From NCBI RefSeq assembly GCF_050337105.1, contig NZ_JAKJSQ010000017.1, forward strand, positions 1 to 64,000: 64,000 nucleotides of DNA. The letters run 5' to 3'. The notes below the pieces were generated by a model. It ran no database searches. It saw only the letters and a program-made list of their open reading frames with translations, and was not told where the DNA came from. Each line of letters opens with the position of its first letter. Position 1 is the first letter of the stretch. The translations under genes were made by a program, and so were the position numbers. This document shows, piece after piece, positions 16,291-26,099 of the stretch. This DNA is from Aliivibrio_A kagoshimensis. GTDB lineage: Bacteria; Pseudomonadota; Gammaproteobacteria; Enterobacterales; Vibrionaceae.

Positions 16291-17814
16291 CTAAATTGAC
16301 TGCTGAGTTAGCTGTTTTAACAGTCTATCCATTGAGCGATAACCTAACGCTTCAGCTAAGTGTGAGCGATTGATGTCTGATTCTTGATTAAGATCGGCTA
16401 TGGTTCTCGCCACTTTAATGATCCGGTGGTAAGCACGAATGGAAAGACCAAGACGATGCAACGTGGTCTCCAAAAAATCCGCATCCGATTTATGCAATGG
16501 ACAGTAGGTTTCAATATCTCGACTGCCAAGTAACGCATTAATTTTGCCACTGCGCTGAATCATCAGGTTCCTAGCTTCTAACACTCGCCGCTTTACTACT
16601 TCTGTTGCCTCTCCTCGATCGCCCCCTTCTGTCAGCATGCCTTTCGGTAGAAGCGGTATCTCCAACGACATGTCAAATCGGTCTAACAGTGGCCCAGATA
16701 GACGACTTAAATAACGCAAAATGACCTGTGGGTTCACTCGTGCTTGATTGCCTTTGTAATAACCAGTCGGGCTCGGGTTCAGTGCTGCTACCAGTTGAAA
16801 ACGCGCTGGAAATCGAGTTTTACATATCGCCCTTGAAATAATGATCTCTCCAGATTCTAGAGGTTCTCTAAGGGAGTCTAAAACGCGTCGTTCAAATTCA
16901 GGCAGTTCATCAAGAAACAGCACCCCATTATGAGAGAGCGATATCTCACCCGGTTTAGGGTTTGAACCGCCACCAACTAATGCGGCCATTGAACTCGAGT
17001 GATGAGGCGATCGAAATGGTCGAATACGCCAATTGTGCTCAGTAATTATTTGGTCAGTTAATGACGCTACCGATGCCGTCTCTAGCGCCTCTTTATCATT
17101 CATCTCCGGCAATAGGTCGCACATTCTAGAAGCCAACATCGTCTTCCCTGTCCCCGGCGGGCCCAAAAATAGTAAATTATGCCCCCCAGCGGCCGCTATT
17201 TCTAATGCACGCTTTCCTTGTTGTTGTCCGATAATATCTTGCAAATCTCTATCGTGAACCGTATCCACTACCTCTGAGTTAGTTTGATATAGACCCAGCT
17301 CTGCTTCCCCACATAGCGTCCTGCACACTTGCAACAGTGTGGGTGACGATTTATGAATATCGGCCCCCACTAAGGCCGCCTGATCACCATTTTCATCCGG
17401 TACAATTAAGCAGCGTTGATCTTTCTCTGCTGCCATTGCTGCAGGCAGTACCCCCTTTACTCGTCGAAGTTCACCAGATAACGCCAGCTCCCCCACAAAT
17501 TCATAACTGGGTAACTGACTCTCCGACACCTGACCGGATGCCACTAAAATCCCTAATGCAATGGGCAGATCAAACCGGCTCCCCTCTTTAGGCAGATCAG
17601 CCGGAGCTAAGTTAACCGTAATTTTCTTGGATGGAAATTCAAATTTTGCATTAATAATGGCACTTCTTACTCTATCTTTGGCCTCTTTAACGGTTGTTTC
17701 AGGTAAACCAACAAGGGCAAAACCTGGCATGCCGTTACTGATATGAACTTCGACGGTGACTGGTGGAGCCTCTACGCCAATACACGCTCGACTGTGAATA
17801 ATTGCTAATCCCAT
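16291..17814 (-). CDS. comM: Branch-migration helicase ComM (YifB, Mg-chelatase-like AAA+)
   Basis: A hexameric AAA+ ATPase that extends strand integration in natural transformation. The 507-residue protein has an N-terminal LonC-like domain (GVEAPPVTVEVHI), Walker A GPPGTGKTMLASRM near residue 216, Walker B GVLFLDELPEF, and the C-terminal Mg_chelatase-C part. The frame extends to 17883, but the ATG at 17814 gives the usual MGLAIIHSRA start and matches the E. coli YifB length. It is divergent from the ilv operon. With dprA here, it suggests competence ability. Confidence 0.94.
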   Translation of the reverse strand: MGLAIIHSRACIGVEAPPVTVEVHISNGMPGFALVGLPETTVKEAKDRVRSAIINAKFEFPSKKITVNLAPADLPKEGSRFDLPIALGILVASGQVSESQLPSYEFVGELALSGELRRVKGVLPAAMAAEKDQRCLIVPDENGDQAALVGADIHKSSPTLLQVCRTLCGEAELGLYQTNSEVVDTVHDRDLQDIIGQQQGKRALEIAAAGGHNLLFLGPPGTGKTMLASRMCDLLPEMNDKEALETASVASLTDQIITEHNWRIRPFRSPHHSSSMAALVGGGSNPKPGEISLSHNGVLFLDELPEFERRVLDSLREPLESGEIIISRAICKTRFPARFQLVAALNPSPTGYYKGNQARVNPQVILRYLSRLSGPLLDRFDMSLEIPLLPKGMLTEGGDRGEATEVVKRRVLEARNLMIQRSGKINALLGSRDIETYCPLHKSDADFLETTLHRLGLSIRAYHRIIKVARTIADLNQESDINRSHLAEALGYRSMDRLLKQLTQQSI

Positions 17815-17920
17815 AAAGTTACCCGTTATACGTAAAAATGCTGATTTAGGCTGGTTTGATATCATTTGCCACCTATAGAGCATAAATAAGCATAAAAAGT
17901 TAAATAAAATCGTTTTTTTC

Positions 17921-17949
17921 TTGTCATGAGAGGCATGTCTGTGTTACCA
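17921..17949 (+). promoter_or_regulatory. Possible ilv operon promoter
   Basis: TTGTCA at 17921-17926 is a good -35; the region 17 bp on (TTACCA) is a poor -10. It lies about 75 bp before ilvL on an AT-rich stretch (17890-17920). Weak call. Confidence 0.35.
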
Positions 17950-17998
17950 CTTAAGGTAAGACATAAAAAGAACACAAAAATAGGTTAACAAACTAACA

Positions 17999-18079
17999 AT
18001 GCCACTTTTTGCTCAACTGAATATTCTCATTATCAACGTCGTCGTGATTATTATCGCGATACGGGGGAGAGTGAGCTAA
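17999..18079 (+). CDS. ilvL: ilv operon leader peptide
   Basis: A 26-residue leader, MPLFAQLNILIINVVVIIIA then IRGRVS, with 14 Ile, Val or Leu codons, including an unbroken run Val-Val-Val-Ile-Ile-Ile. Translation pauses when charged branched-chain tRNAs are scarce. It lies upstream of an attenuator hairpin and ilvG, the same arrangement as E. coli ilvL, although only the central VVVIII core is alike in sequence. The GGGGG at 18063-18067 inside its last codons can pair with the CCCCC of the terminator stem and so act as antiterminator. Confidence 0.88.
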   Translation: MPLFAQLNILIINVVVIIIAIRGRVS

Positions 18080-18101
18080 AAGAAGTTAACCAAGCACACA
18101 G

Positions 18102-18135
18102 AAAACCCCCGAGCAGATAGCAAGGGGGTTTTTTT
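18102..18135 (+). terminator. ilv attenuator terminator
   Basis: AAAACCCCC at 18102-18110 pairs with GGGGGTTTT at 18124-18132 and is followed by more T. It lies between ilvL and ilvG, and its 5' arm can pair instead with CGGGGG at 18062-18067, giving two exclusive structures as needed for attenuation. Confidence 0.85.
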
Positions 18136-18235
18136 ATAATTAGTCACCAGACAGCGAGCAGTTGCACAGGGCGTGCATCAATCAATATGACATCGCCTCA
18201 TAATAAGTGACTCAAGGATTGAAAAGGAAATGAAA

Positions 18236-19882
18236 ATGAATGGAGCAAGCTTAGTCGTATCGGCTTTGCAACAAGAGGGCATTAAAACGGTATTTGGTTA
18301 CCCTGGCGGTGCCATTATGCCAATTTATGATGCATTGTATGATGGTGGTGTCGAACACATCCTCTGTCGCCATGAACAAGGCGCTGCAATGGCCGCGATT
18401 GGCTTAGCTCGTTCCACTCAAGAGGTTGGTGTCTGTCTCGCAACATCGGGACCTGGAGCCACCAATTTGGTCACAGGTCTTGCTGATGCTTTCATGGACT
18501 CAGTGCCATTAGTCGCTATCACCGGACAAGTCGCTAGTTCACTGATTGGTACCGATGCTTTCCAAGAGATGGATGTTATCGGTATGTCTCTCTCATGTAC
18601 TAAACACAGTTACCTAGTGACCGACATCAATGAACTGGCTCCAACCCTTTCTGAAGCTTTTGAAGTCGCGAAAGCCGGTCGTCCAGGCCCTGTTCTTGTC
18701 GATATTGCCAAAGATGTACAGTTAGCCGAAGCCCCTGTTACCATTCTTCCCTACTTTGAACCACCAGCCAAACCGATCGCCGAAGAAGGATCAATAGAAG
18801 CGGCTCAACAACTCTTATCCGTCAGCAAAAAGCCGGTACTTTATGTCGGTGGCGGGGTTCAACTGGCAAAAGCAACATCTACGGTCAGACAATTTATGCT
18901 ACGTAACCCAATGCCTTCAGTAAGCACCTTAAAAGGGTTAGGGACCATCGAGCGCCATAATCCTCACTATTTAGGAATGGTAGGAATGCATGGCACAAAA
19001 GCAGCCAATTTAGTGGTTCAAGAGTCCGACCTACTGATCGTTATTGGTGCACGTTTTGATGACCGAGTGACTGGCAAGCTAGACACCTTTGCTCCGCATG
19101 CAAAAGTGATTCATATTGATATTGATGCTGCCGAATTTAATAAACTGCGCACCGCTAACGCCCCGATTCAGTGTGACATTAATGTCGTGCTTCCCCAGCT
19201 AGAGGTATCCCAAGATATTTCACCCTGGTTAGCGCATGCCGACGAACTACGATCAGAGTTTAAGTGGCGTTACGATCACCCAGGCGATCTTATTTTTGCT
19301 CCTGGGTTACTCAAGCAGCTTTCTGATCTTATGCCAGATAGTACGATGATCTCTACCGATGTTGGCCAGCATCAAATGTGGGCAGCTCAGCACATTCAAC
19401 CTCGTCAGCCTGAAAACTATATGACTTCAGCAGGCTTAGGTACCATGGGGTACGGTCTACCTGTTGCGATGGGAGCGAGTGTTGCCCGTCCAGATGACCA
19501 ATCGGTACTGATCACTGGAGATGGCTCATTCATGATGAACGTGCAGGAGTTAGGCACATTAAAGCGCCGCCACATCCCAGTAAAAATAGTTCTACTCAAC
19601 AACCAACGATTAGGGATGGTTCGCCAATGGCAATCCCTCTTCTTTGATGGGCGTCATAGTGAAACGATTTTAGATGACAACCCAGATTTCGTGGCTTTAG
19701 CTGCCGCATTTGGCTTCCCAGGAAAAACCATCACCAAAAAAGAAGAGGTCGAACCGGCTCTTAAAGAGATGCTGGCAAGTAAGACGGCCTACCTACTGCA
19801 TGTCATGATATCTGAAGAAGAGAATGTATGGCCTCTGGTACCACCTGGCGCCGCAAACCATGATATGTTGGAGAACTCATAA
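18236..19882 (+). CDS. ilvG: Acetolactate synthase II large subunit
   Basis: The TPP-dependent catalytic subunit that forms acetolactate and acetohydroxybutyrate in valine, leucine and isoleucine synthesis. 548 residues, intact (unlike the frameshifted E. coli K-12 gene). Catalytic Glu47 lies in RHEQGAAMAA, and the TPP motif GDGSFMMN...NN near residue 427. ATGs occur at 18230 and 18236; the AGGA at 18225-18228 has proper spacing only to 18236, which also gives the E. coli-like start MNGA. Its stop shares a base with the ilvM ATG. Confidence 0.95.
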   Translation: MNGASLVVSALQQEGIKTVFGYPGGAIMPIYDALYDGGVEHILCRHEQGAAMAAIGLARSTQEVGVCLATSGPGATNLVTGLADAFMDSVPLVAITGQVASSLIGTDAFQEMDVIGMSLSCTKHSYLVTDINELAPTLSEAFEVAKAGRPGPVLVDIAKDVQLAEAPVTILPYFEPPAKPIAEEGSIEAAQQLLSVSKKPVLYVGGGVQLAKATSTVRQFMLRNPMPSVSTLKGLGTIERHNPHYLGMVGMHGTKAANLVVQESDLLIVIGARFDDRVTGKLDTFAPHAKVIHIDIDAAEFNKLRTANAPIQCDINVVLPQLEVSQDISPWLAHADELRSEFKWRYDHPGDLIFAPGLLKQLSDLMPDSTMISTDVGQHQMWAAQHIQPRQPENYMTSAGLGTMGYGLPVAMGASVARPDDQSVLITGDGSFMMNVQELGTLKRRHIPVKIVLLNNQRLGMVRQWQSLFFDGRHSETILDDNPDFVALAAAFGFPGKTITKKEEVEPALKEMLASKTAYLLHVMISEEENVWPLVPPGAANHDMLENS

Positions 19883-20127
19883 TGATACAGCACCTATTAA
19901 ACATTGAAGCAAATGATCGACCGGTACTGTTGGAGCGTGTTCTTAGAGTCATCCGACACCGTGGATTTACTATACTCAAAGTGACAGCGACTCAAAACCA
20001 ATCGAATAAAATTGCAAAAATCGAGATCATTGTTGAGAGCGAGCGACCAATCAGCCTAATTACTAATCAGGTTGAAAAGTTATGGGATATTCGTACCGTT
20101 GATGTCACGACATTAGAAAGCGCATAA
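19882..20127 (+). CDS. ilvM: Acetolactate synthase II small subunit
   Basis: An 81-residue single ACT-domain regulatory subunit (LLNIEANDRPVLLERVLRVI), the partner of IlvG. It overlaps ilvG by one base (TAATG), ensuring equal synthesis. AHAS II of E. coli is resistant to valine feedback; that property is not visible here. Confidence 0.93.
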   Translation: MIQHLLNIEANDRPVLLERVLRVIRHRGFTILKVTATQNQSNKIAKIEIIVESERPISLITNQVEKLWDIRTVDVTTLESA

Positions 20128-20137
20128 GGGAACTAAC

Positions 20138-21079
20138 ATGGCAAATACAGCAGATTATATTTGGTTTAATGGCGAAATGGTCCCTTGGGCTGACGCCAAA
20201 GTACACGTTCTTACTCACGCGATGCATTATGGCACCTCTGTTTTTGAAGGTATCCGTTGCTACAACACACCGAAAGGGCCAATTGTCTTCCGTCATAAAG
20301 AGCATATGGAACGTCTGAAAAACTCAGCTAAGATATACCGTTTCCCTATTCCATACTCTGTGGATGAGTTAATGGAAATCTGTCGTGAAACCATTCGAGT
20401 CAATAAACTCACTTCAGCTTACATTCGCCCTCTCGGCTATGTGGGTAATGTAGGCCTTGGGGTTTGTCCTCCCGTTGATACCAATATGGAACTGATGTGT
20501 GCTGCCTTTCCTTGGGGATCTTACTTAGGTGAAGAGGCTCTGGAAAGTGGTGTCGACGCAATGATTTCGAGCTGGAATCGTGCTGCCCCTAATACCATAC
20601 CGACTGCGGCGAAAGCAGGTGGTAACTACCTTTCATCACTACTGGTTGGCAGTGAAGCACGCCGTCATGGTTACGCAGAAGGTATAGCATTAAGTGTTGA
20701 TGGTTATCTTTCGGAAGGTGCCGGTGAAAACCTATTTGTGGTTCGAAAAGGGATTCTATCTACCCCTCCAGCAACCAGTGCCATTTTACCGGGTATCACT
20801 CGTGACACCATCATGATTCTTGCTAAAGAGATGGGTTATGAAGTGCGTGAAGAGAACATTGCCCGTGAGTCGCTCTACCTTGCTGATGAGATCTTCATGA
20901 CAGGAACCGCTGCCGAGTTGGTTCCAGTAAGAAGTGTTGATCAAATTGAAGTTGGTACAGGGAAACGCGGGCCAATCACCAAAGAGATCCAGGCTGCCTA
21001 TTTTGGCCTATTTAACGGAACAACAGAAGATAAGTGGGGCTGGTTAGATTATGTATACAGCACCGACGCTTCAAAATAA
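20138..21079 (+). CDS. ilvE: Branched-chain amino-acid aminotransferase
   Basis: A PLP fold-type IV transaminase that makes Val, Leu and Ile from their keto acids with glutamate. 313 residues, slightly longer than the E. coli 309. The catalytic Lys lies in TAAKAGGNY near residue 158, and the phosphate-binding SEGAGENLF near 192. It has GGGAAC upstream and is 10 bp from ilvM. Third structural gene of the operon. Confidence 0.95.
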   Translation: MANTADYIWFNGEMVPWADAKVHVLTHAMHYGTSVFEGIRCYNTPKGPIVFRHKEHMERLKNSAKIYRFPIPYSVDELMEICRETIRVNKLTSAYIRPLGYVGNVGLGVCPPVDTNMELMCAAFPWGSYLGEEALESGVDAMISSWNRAAPNTIPTAAKAGGNYLSSLLVGSEARRHGYAEGIALSVDGYLSEGAGENLFVVRKGILSTPPATSAILPGITRDTIMILAKEMGYEVREENIARESLYLADEIFMTGTAAELVPVRSVDQIEVGTGKRGPITKEIQAAYFGLFNGTTEDKWGWLDYVYSTDASK

Positions 21080-21100
21080 TTAATAGAAGGATTTATAACA

Positions 21101-22945
21101 ATGCCTAAGTATCGTTCAGCGACAACAACCCATGGCCGAAATATGGCTGGAGCCCGTGCACTATGGCGCGCCACTGGGGTAAAAGATGAAGATTTTGGTA
21201 AGCCTATCATTGCTGTCGTTAACTCATTTACTCAGTTTGTTCCAGGCCACGTTCATCTAAAAGATATGGGTCAGTTGGTAGCTGGTGAAATTGAAAAAGC
21301 GGGCGGAATCGCCAAAGAGTTCAATACCATTGCGGTTGATGATGGCATCGCAATGGGCCATGGCGGTATGCTCTATTCACTGCCTTCACGAGAACTGATT
21401 GCGGATTCTGTCGAATATATGGTTAACGCGCACTGCGCCGATGCCATGGTCTGTATCTCAAACTGTGACAAAATTACCCCAGGGATGATGATGGCAGCAA
21501 TGCGTCTTAATATTCCTGTCATCTTTGTTTCTGGTGGCCCAATGGAAGCGGGTAAAACCAAGCTTTCCGATCAAATCATCAAACTTGACCTTGTCGATGC
21601 CATGATTCAGGGTGCCGATCCAACCATTTCTGATGAACAGAGTGAGCAAGTTGAGCGTTCTGCATGCCCTACCTGTGGTTCATGTTCAGGCATGTTCACT
21701 GCTAACTCAATGAACTGTTTAACTGAAGCATTAGGCCTATCTCAGCCAGGTAATGGTTCAATGTTAGCCACACACGCCGATCGTGAGCAACTGTTTATCA
21801 ATGCAGGTAAGCGTGTGGTTGAACTGACTAAACGCTATTACGAACAAGATGATGAATCAGCTCTACCTCGCAATATTGCAAACCGCGCCGCTTTTGAAAA
21901 TGCCATGGCACTCGATATTGCAATGGGCGGTTCAAGTAACACCGTTCTTCACCTGTTAGCCTCCGCTCAAGAGGGTGAGATTAACTTTGATATGGCTGAT
22001 ATCGATGAGATGTCTCGCCGCGTTCCTCATCTGTGTAAAGTAGCGCCATCAACGCCTAAATATCATATGGAAGATGTTCACCGCGCTGGTGGTGTTATGG
22101 CGATTCTTGGCGAATTAGATCGTGCAGGCCTGCTTAATAGCGATACACGTACAGTACTTGGTTTAAGTTTGAAAGAGCAACTAGCACAGTATGACATTAT
22201 GCAAACTGATGATGCTGATGTGCTGAAGTTCTTCCGTGCTGGTCCTGCTGGTATTCGTACCACAAAAGCCTTCTCGCAAGATTGCCGTTGGGATCGTTTA
22301 GACGATGACCGTAAAAATGGTTGTATTCGTACTAAAGAGAACGCCTTTAGCCAAGAAGGTGGCCTTGCGGTTCTTTCCGGTAATATTGCCGTCGACGGTT
22401 GTATTGTGAAAACAGCAGGTGTTGATGAAGATAATCTTAAATTCCAAGGCCCTGCAGTTGTCTTTGAAAGCCAAGACAGTGCTGTAGAAGGTATCTTAGG
22501 TGGTCAGGTTAAAGCGGGTGATGTGGTTATTATTCGTTACGAAGGTCCGAAAGGTGGACCGGGTATGCAAGAGATGCTCTACCCAACCACTTACCTGAAA
22601 TCAATGGGATTAGGCAAGTCATGTGCCCTTCTTACTGATGGTCGATTCTCTGGAGGTACATCTGGTCTCTCAATTGGCCATGCTTCACCGGAAGCAGCAA
22701 GTGGTGGTTTAATTGGCCTGGTTAACAGTGGTGATATTATTACCATTGATATTCCAAACCGCTCCATCACTCTTGATGTCCCTGATGCAGAAGTAGAAGC
22801 TCGTCGTATCGAACAGGATAAGTTAGGTTGGAAACCTGCTGACCGTCAGCGTGAAGTCTCTTTAGCTCTGAAAGCTTACGCTATGTTAGCTACTAGCGCA
22901 GATAAAGGTGCGGTGCGTGACAAATCTAAACTTGAGGATCTCTAA
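21101..22945 (+). CDS. ilvD: Dihydroxyacid dehydratase
   Basis: An iron-sulfur dehydratase that converts dihydroxy-isovalerate and -methylvalerate to keto acids. 614 residues. The cluster cysteines are in SNCDKITPGM near residue 122 and ACPTCGSCSGMFTAN near 195; GGTSGLSIGHASPEAA near 520 is the C-terminal signature. The gene has GAAGGA upstream and is 21 bp from ilvE. Confidence 0.96.
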   Translation: MPKYRSATTTHGRNMAGARALWRATGVKDEDFGKPIIAVVNSFTQFVPGHVHLKDMGQLVAGEIEKAGGIAKEFNTIAVDDGIAMGHGGMLYSLPSRELIADSVEYMVNAHCADAMVCISNCDKITPGMMMAAMRLNIPVIFVSGGPMEAGKTKLSDQIIKLDLVDAMIQGADPTISDEQSEQVERSACPTCGSCSGMFTANSMNCLTEALGLSQPGNGSMLATHADREQLFINAGKRVVELTKRYYEQDDESALPRNIANRAAFENAMALDIAMGGSSNTVLHLLASAQEGEINFDMADIDEMSRRVPHLCKVAPSTPKYHMEDVHRAGGVMAILGELDRAGLLNSDTRTVLGLSLKEQLAQYDIMQTDDADVLKFFRAGPAGIRTTKAFSQDCRWDRLDDDRKNGCIRTKENAFSQEGGLAVLSGNIAVDGCIVKTAGVDEDNLKFQGPAVVFESQDSAVEGILGGQVKAGDVVIIRYEGPKGGPGMQEMLYPTTYLKSMGLGKSCALLTDGRFSGGTSGLSIGHASPEAASGGLIGLVNSGDIITIDIPNRSITLDVPDAEVEARRIEQDKLGWKPADRQREVSLALKAYAMLATSADKGAVRDKSKLEDL

Positions 22946-22948
22946 TTC

Positions 22949-24496
22949 ATGAGCAGACTTACTGAGTCAAATAGTGTTGAAATGAGCGGTGCAGAGTATC
23001 TACGCGAGATCTTAAGAGCTCCTGTTTACGATGTCGCCAGCATTACCCCACTGCAAGATATGACTCGTCTATCGGAAAGGCTCGGTAACCGCATTCAGCT
23101 AAAACGAGAAGACCGTCAACCGGTCCACTCGTTTAAACTGCGCGGCGCTTATAATATGGCAGCAAGCTTAACGGAAGCACAAAAATCGGCAGGCGTGATA
23201 GCAGCGTCGGCGGGTAACCACGCACAAGGGTTAGCTTTTTCTGGTACGACTTTAGGGATTAGAGCCATTATCGTTATGCCTAAAATCACTCCTGATATTA
23301 AAGTCGAAGCGGTTAAAGCCTTTGGTGGCGAAGTGATCTTGTATGGTAACAACTTTGATGAAGCCAAAGTGGAAGCAGAGCGGTTAGCACAGGTAAACGG
23401 CTATACGTTTATTCCCCCTTTTGATCACCCTAAAGTCATTGCAGGACAAGGCACCTTGGGGATGGAGATGTTGCAACAGAACGGTCATCTCGACTGTATC
23501 TTTGTTCCTGTTGGGGGCGGAGGGTTAGCAGCGGGTGTTGCGGTACTCATTAAGCAGCTGATGCCTGAAATTAAAGTGATAGCTGTTGAACCAGAAGACT
23601 CAGCCTGTTTAAAAGCAGCGCTCGATGCTGGTGAACCTGTGGTTCTTGATCAAATCAGTATGTTTGCTGATGGTGTGGCCGTGAAGAAGATCGGTAGTGA
23701 AACGTTCAGGTTATGCCAACAATATTTAGATGGTCACGTGACGGTTTCCAGTGATGAGATCTGCTCTGCAGTGAAGGATATCTTTGAAGATACTCGTGCT
23801 ATTGCTGAACCTTCTGGTGCTATCTCGTTAGCAGGACTTAAGAAATACGCCGCTGAACATCAGCTCACGGATAAGTCACTGGCATGTGTTCTCTCTGGTG
23901 CTAATACTAACTTTCATAGCTTACGTTACGTTTCAGAGCGTTGTGAGCTCGGTGAGAAGCGTGAGGGACTGTTAGCGGTAACCATTCCAGAGCGTCAAGG
24001 TGCATTTTTACAGTTTTGCGACCTTATTAAGGGCCGAGCAGTGACAGAGTTTAATTACCGCCAAGGTGATGAAACGTTAGCAAACATCTTCGTTGGGGTG
24101 CGCTTAATGCGTGGCCAAGAAGAGTTAAATGAAATTGTTCACGATCTAAGACAAGGTGAATACCCCGTTATCGATCTATCCGATGACGAGATGGCTAAAC
24201 TGCACATTCGTTACATGATAGGTGGAAAGCCGTCAAAAGCGATCAAAGAGCGTCTATACAGTTTTGAATTTCCAGAGCACCCCGGTGCCCTACTGAAGTT
24301 CTTAAACACATTAGGTACCCATTGGAATATTAGCTTGTTTAATTACCGCAACCATGGTGCTGATTATGGCCGTGTACTGTGTGGTTTTGAACTGGAAGAG
24401 TCCGATTTGGCCAGTTTCTCTAGCCATTTACGAGAACTCGGTTACCAGTGCAAAGATGAAACAGACAATCCTGCCTTTACGTTTTTTCTATCCTAA
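22949..24496 (+). CDS. ilvA: Threonine deaminase, biosynthetic
   Basis: A PLP enzyme that makes 2-oxobutyrate from threonine, the committed step to isoleucine. 515 residues: catalytic domain with the Lys in VHSFKLRGAYNM near residue 58 and the PLP-phosphate loop VPVGGGGLAAG, then two ACT-like regulatory domains (from about 340) for isoleucine feedback. It lies 3 bp after ilvD. The last gene of the operon, closed by the terminator at 24515-24543. Confidence 0.95.
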   Translation: MSRLTESNSVEMSGAEYLREILRAPVYDVASITPLQDMTRLSERLGNRIQLKREDRQPVHSFKLRGAYNMAASLTEAQKSAGVIAASAGNHAQGLAFSGTTLGIRAIIVMPKITPDIKVEAVKAFGGEVILYGNNFDEAKVEAERLAQVNGYTFIPPFDHPKVIAGQGTLGMEMLQQNGHLDCIFVPVGGGGLAAGVAVLIKQLMPEIKVIAVEPEDSACLKAALDAGEPVVLDQISMFADGVAVKKIGSETFRLCQQYLDGHVTVSSDEICSAVKDIFEDTRAIAEPSGAISLAGLKKYAAEHQLTDKSLACVLSGANTNFHSLRYVSERCELGEKREGLLAVTIPERQGAFLQFCDLIKGRAVTEFNYRQGDETLANIFVGVRLMRGQEELNEIVHDLRQGEYPVIDLSDDEMAKLHIRYMIGGKPSKAIKERLYSFEFPEHPGALLKFLNTLGTHWNISLFNYRNHGADYGRVLCGFELEESDLASFSSHLRELGYQCKDETDNPAFTFFLS

Positions 24497-24514
24497 AAAC
24501 CATAATAGCAGATA

Positions 24515-24543
24515 CAAAAAAGCGACCCGAAGGTCGCTTTTTT
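24515..24543. terminator. Bidirectional terminator between ilvA and glmU
   Basis: AAAAAAGCGACC-CGAA-GGTCGCTTTTTT; a perfect stem with A/T tails on both sides, serving convergent ilvA and glmU. It also marks the probable left breakpoint of the origin-block inversion. Confidence 0.92.
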
Positions 24544-24556
24544 ATTGTCTATTGAT

Positions 24557-25918
24557 CTACTTCTTTTTCGTTGGTCTAACCCAATTAGCAATCGTGCGCT
24601 CTTTGGCTCTTGAAATGGCCAGAGTGCCCTCTTCAACGTCTTTGGTCAAGGTAGTACCAGCACCAATAGTCGCGCCATCTCCAATAGTAACAGGCGCAAT
24701 CAACTGACAATCCGAGCCCACAAACACATCATCTCCAATGGTGGTTTTGAATTTATTGGCACCATCATAGTTACAGGTAATCACACCCGCGCCAATATTA
24801 ACTCTCTCGCCCACGTCAGAGTCACCCAAGTAACTCAAGTGACCACATTTTGAGCCTTTACCTAGTCGCGATTTTTTAATCTCAACAAAGTTACCTACAT
24901 GAGAGTCTTCACACAATTCAGCGCCAGGACGAAGGCGAGCAAAAGGCCCAACGGAACACTTCTCACCAACAGTCGCTCCTTCAATAACACTATAGGGTTT
25001 GATCACAGTGTTATCATCAATTTCGCAATCGATTAAAACCGATCCCGCGCCTATCGTTACATCATTTCCGATAGTAACATTACCTTCGATGATCACGTTG
25101 GCATCAATTTCAACATCCATACCACACTGCAGAGTGCCTCGTAGATCAAATCGGCTTGGATCACGTAGCATCACCCCTTGTTGAAGCAGATTACGTGCTT
25201 GCATCTCTTGGAATGCACGCTCTAAACGAGCCAGTTGAATACGATCATTGACCCCTTCAACCTCAATCGCATTTTCAGGATGAACGGCTTCTACAGCGCG
25301 ACCTTCACTGTGAGCTGCTGCAATCACATCAGTTAGGTAATATTCACCCTGCGCATTTTCATTGTTAAGATTTGAAAGCCAGCGTTTCAGATCGCCACCA
25401 TTAGCCACCATGACACCAGTGTTGATCTCTTTAATCTGTTTCTGCTCTTCAGATGCATCTTTCTGCTCAACAATCGCGACCACAGGACCATTTTTACGAA
25501 CAATTCGTCCATATCCCATTGGGTTGTCTAAAACGACGGTTAACAGTGCAATCCCGCCATTAGGTTGAGCTTCTAACAAGTTTTGTAATGTTGTACGGCT
25601 GATCAGTGGCACATCGCCATAAAGAATCAGTACTTTTTCATCTTCAGCAAACCGTGGTGACGCTTGATCGACTGCATGACCCGTTCCGAGTTGATCCGCC
25701 TGCAATACCCAATTCACTGACTCTTGAGCGAGTTCAGCTTGCATCAACTCTCCACCATGGCCATAAACCAGATGGATATTCTGAGCACCAATACTCTCAC
25801 AGGTATCAATAACATGCTTTACCATCGGCTTGCCAGCAAGCGTATGTAAAACTTTAGGTTTATTGGAGTACATGCGGGTGCCTTTACCCGCGGCAAGAAT
25901 CACTGCACTGAAGTTCAT
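24557..25918 (-). CDS. glmU: Bifunctional GlmU: glucosamine-1-P acetyltransferase / GlcNAc-1-P uridylyltransferase
   Basis: Makes UDP-GlcNAc for peptidoglycan and LPS. 453 residues: the N-terminal pyrophosphorylase has LAAGKGTRMYSNKPK at 7-21; the C-terminal half is a left-handed beta-helix acetyltransferase with hexapeptide repeats. The gene follows the atp operon, as in E. coli and Vibrio, but its own transcript is separated from atpC by a terminator at 26059-26086. Confidence 0.96.
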   Translation of the reverse strand: MNFSAVILAAGKGTRMYSNKPKVLHTLAGKPMVKHVIDTCESIGAQNIHLVYGHGGELMQAELAQESVNWVLQADQLGTGHAVDQASPRFAEDEKVLILYGDVPLISRTTLQNLLEAQPNGGIALLTVVLDNPMGYGRIVRKNGPVVAIVEQKDASEEQKQIKEINTGVMVANGGDLKRWLSNLNNENAQGEYYLTDVIAAAHSEGRAVEAVHPENAIEVEGVNDRIQLARLERAFQEMQARNLLQQGVMLRDPSRFDLRGTLQCGMDVEIDANVIIEGNVTIGNDVTIGAGSVLIDCEIDDNTVIKPYSVIEGATVGEKCSVGPFARLRPGAELCEDSHVGNFVEIKKSRLGKGSKCGHLSYLGDSDVGERVNIGAGVITCNYDGANKFKTTIGDDVFVGSDCQLIAPVTIGDGATIGAGTTLTKDVEEGTLAISRAKERTIANWVRPTKKK

Positions 25919-26058
25919 TTAAGTAAGCCTTAATTATTATGACGATTTATGTTCGACATTGTACCGAGTAACGAGGGAGGATTTAAGAGAGGATCGGACT
26001 TTTTGATTAAAAATCAGCCATAAGTATGGCAAGTATGCCGTTTTATTCAGTAGAAAAT

Positions 26059-26086
26059 AAAAAAGGCGACCACTGGCCGCCCTTTT
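26059..26086 (-). terminator. atp operon terminator
   Basis: On the minus strand GGCGGCC-AGT-GGTCGCC forms a 7-bp stem with one A-C mismatch, followed by TTTTTT. It is very similar to the terminator at 39691-39718. Confidence 0.8.
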
Positions 26087-26099
26087 TGCTGATATTTAA

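Noticed and set aside
18230..18235. Start of ilvG at the first ATG (18230)
   Set aside because: AGGA would be one base away; the ATG at 18236 has normal spacing and the family N-terminus.
24354..24707. 117-residue plus-strand frame across the ilvA end
   Set aside because: It runs in a second frame of ilvA, through the terminator and antisense to glmU; a shadow frame.
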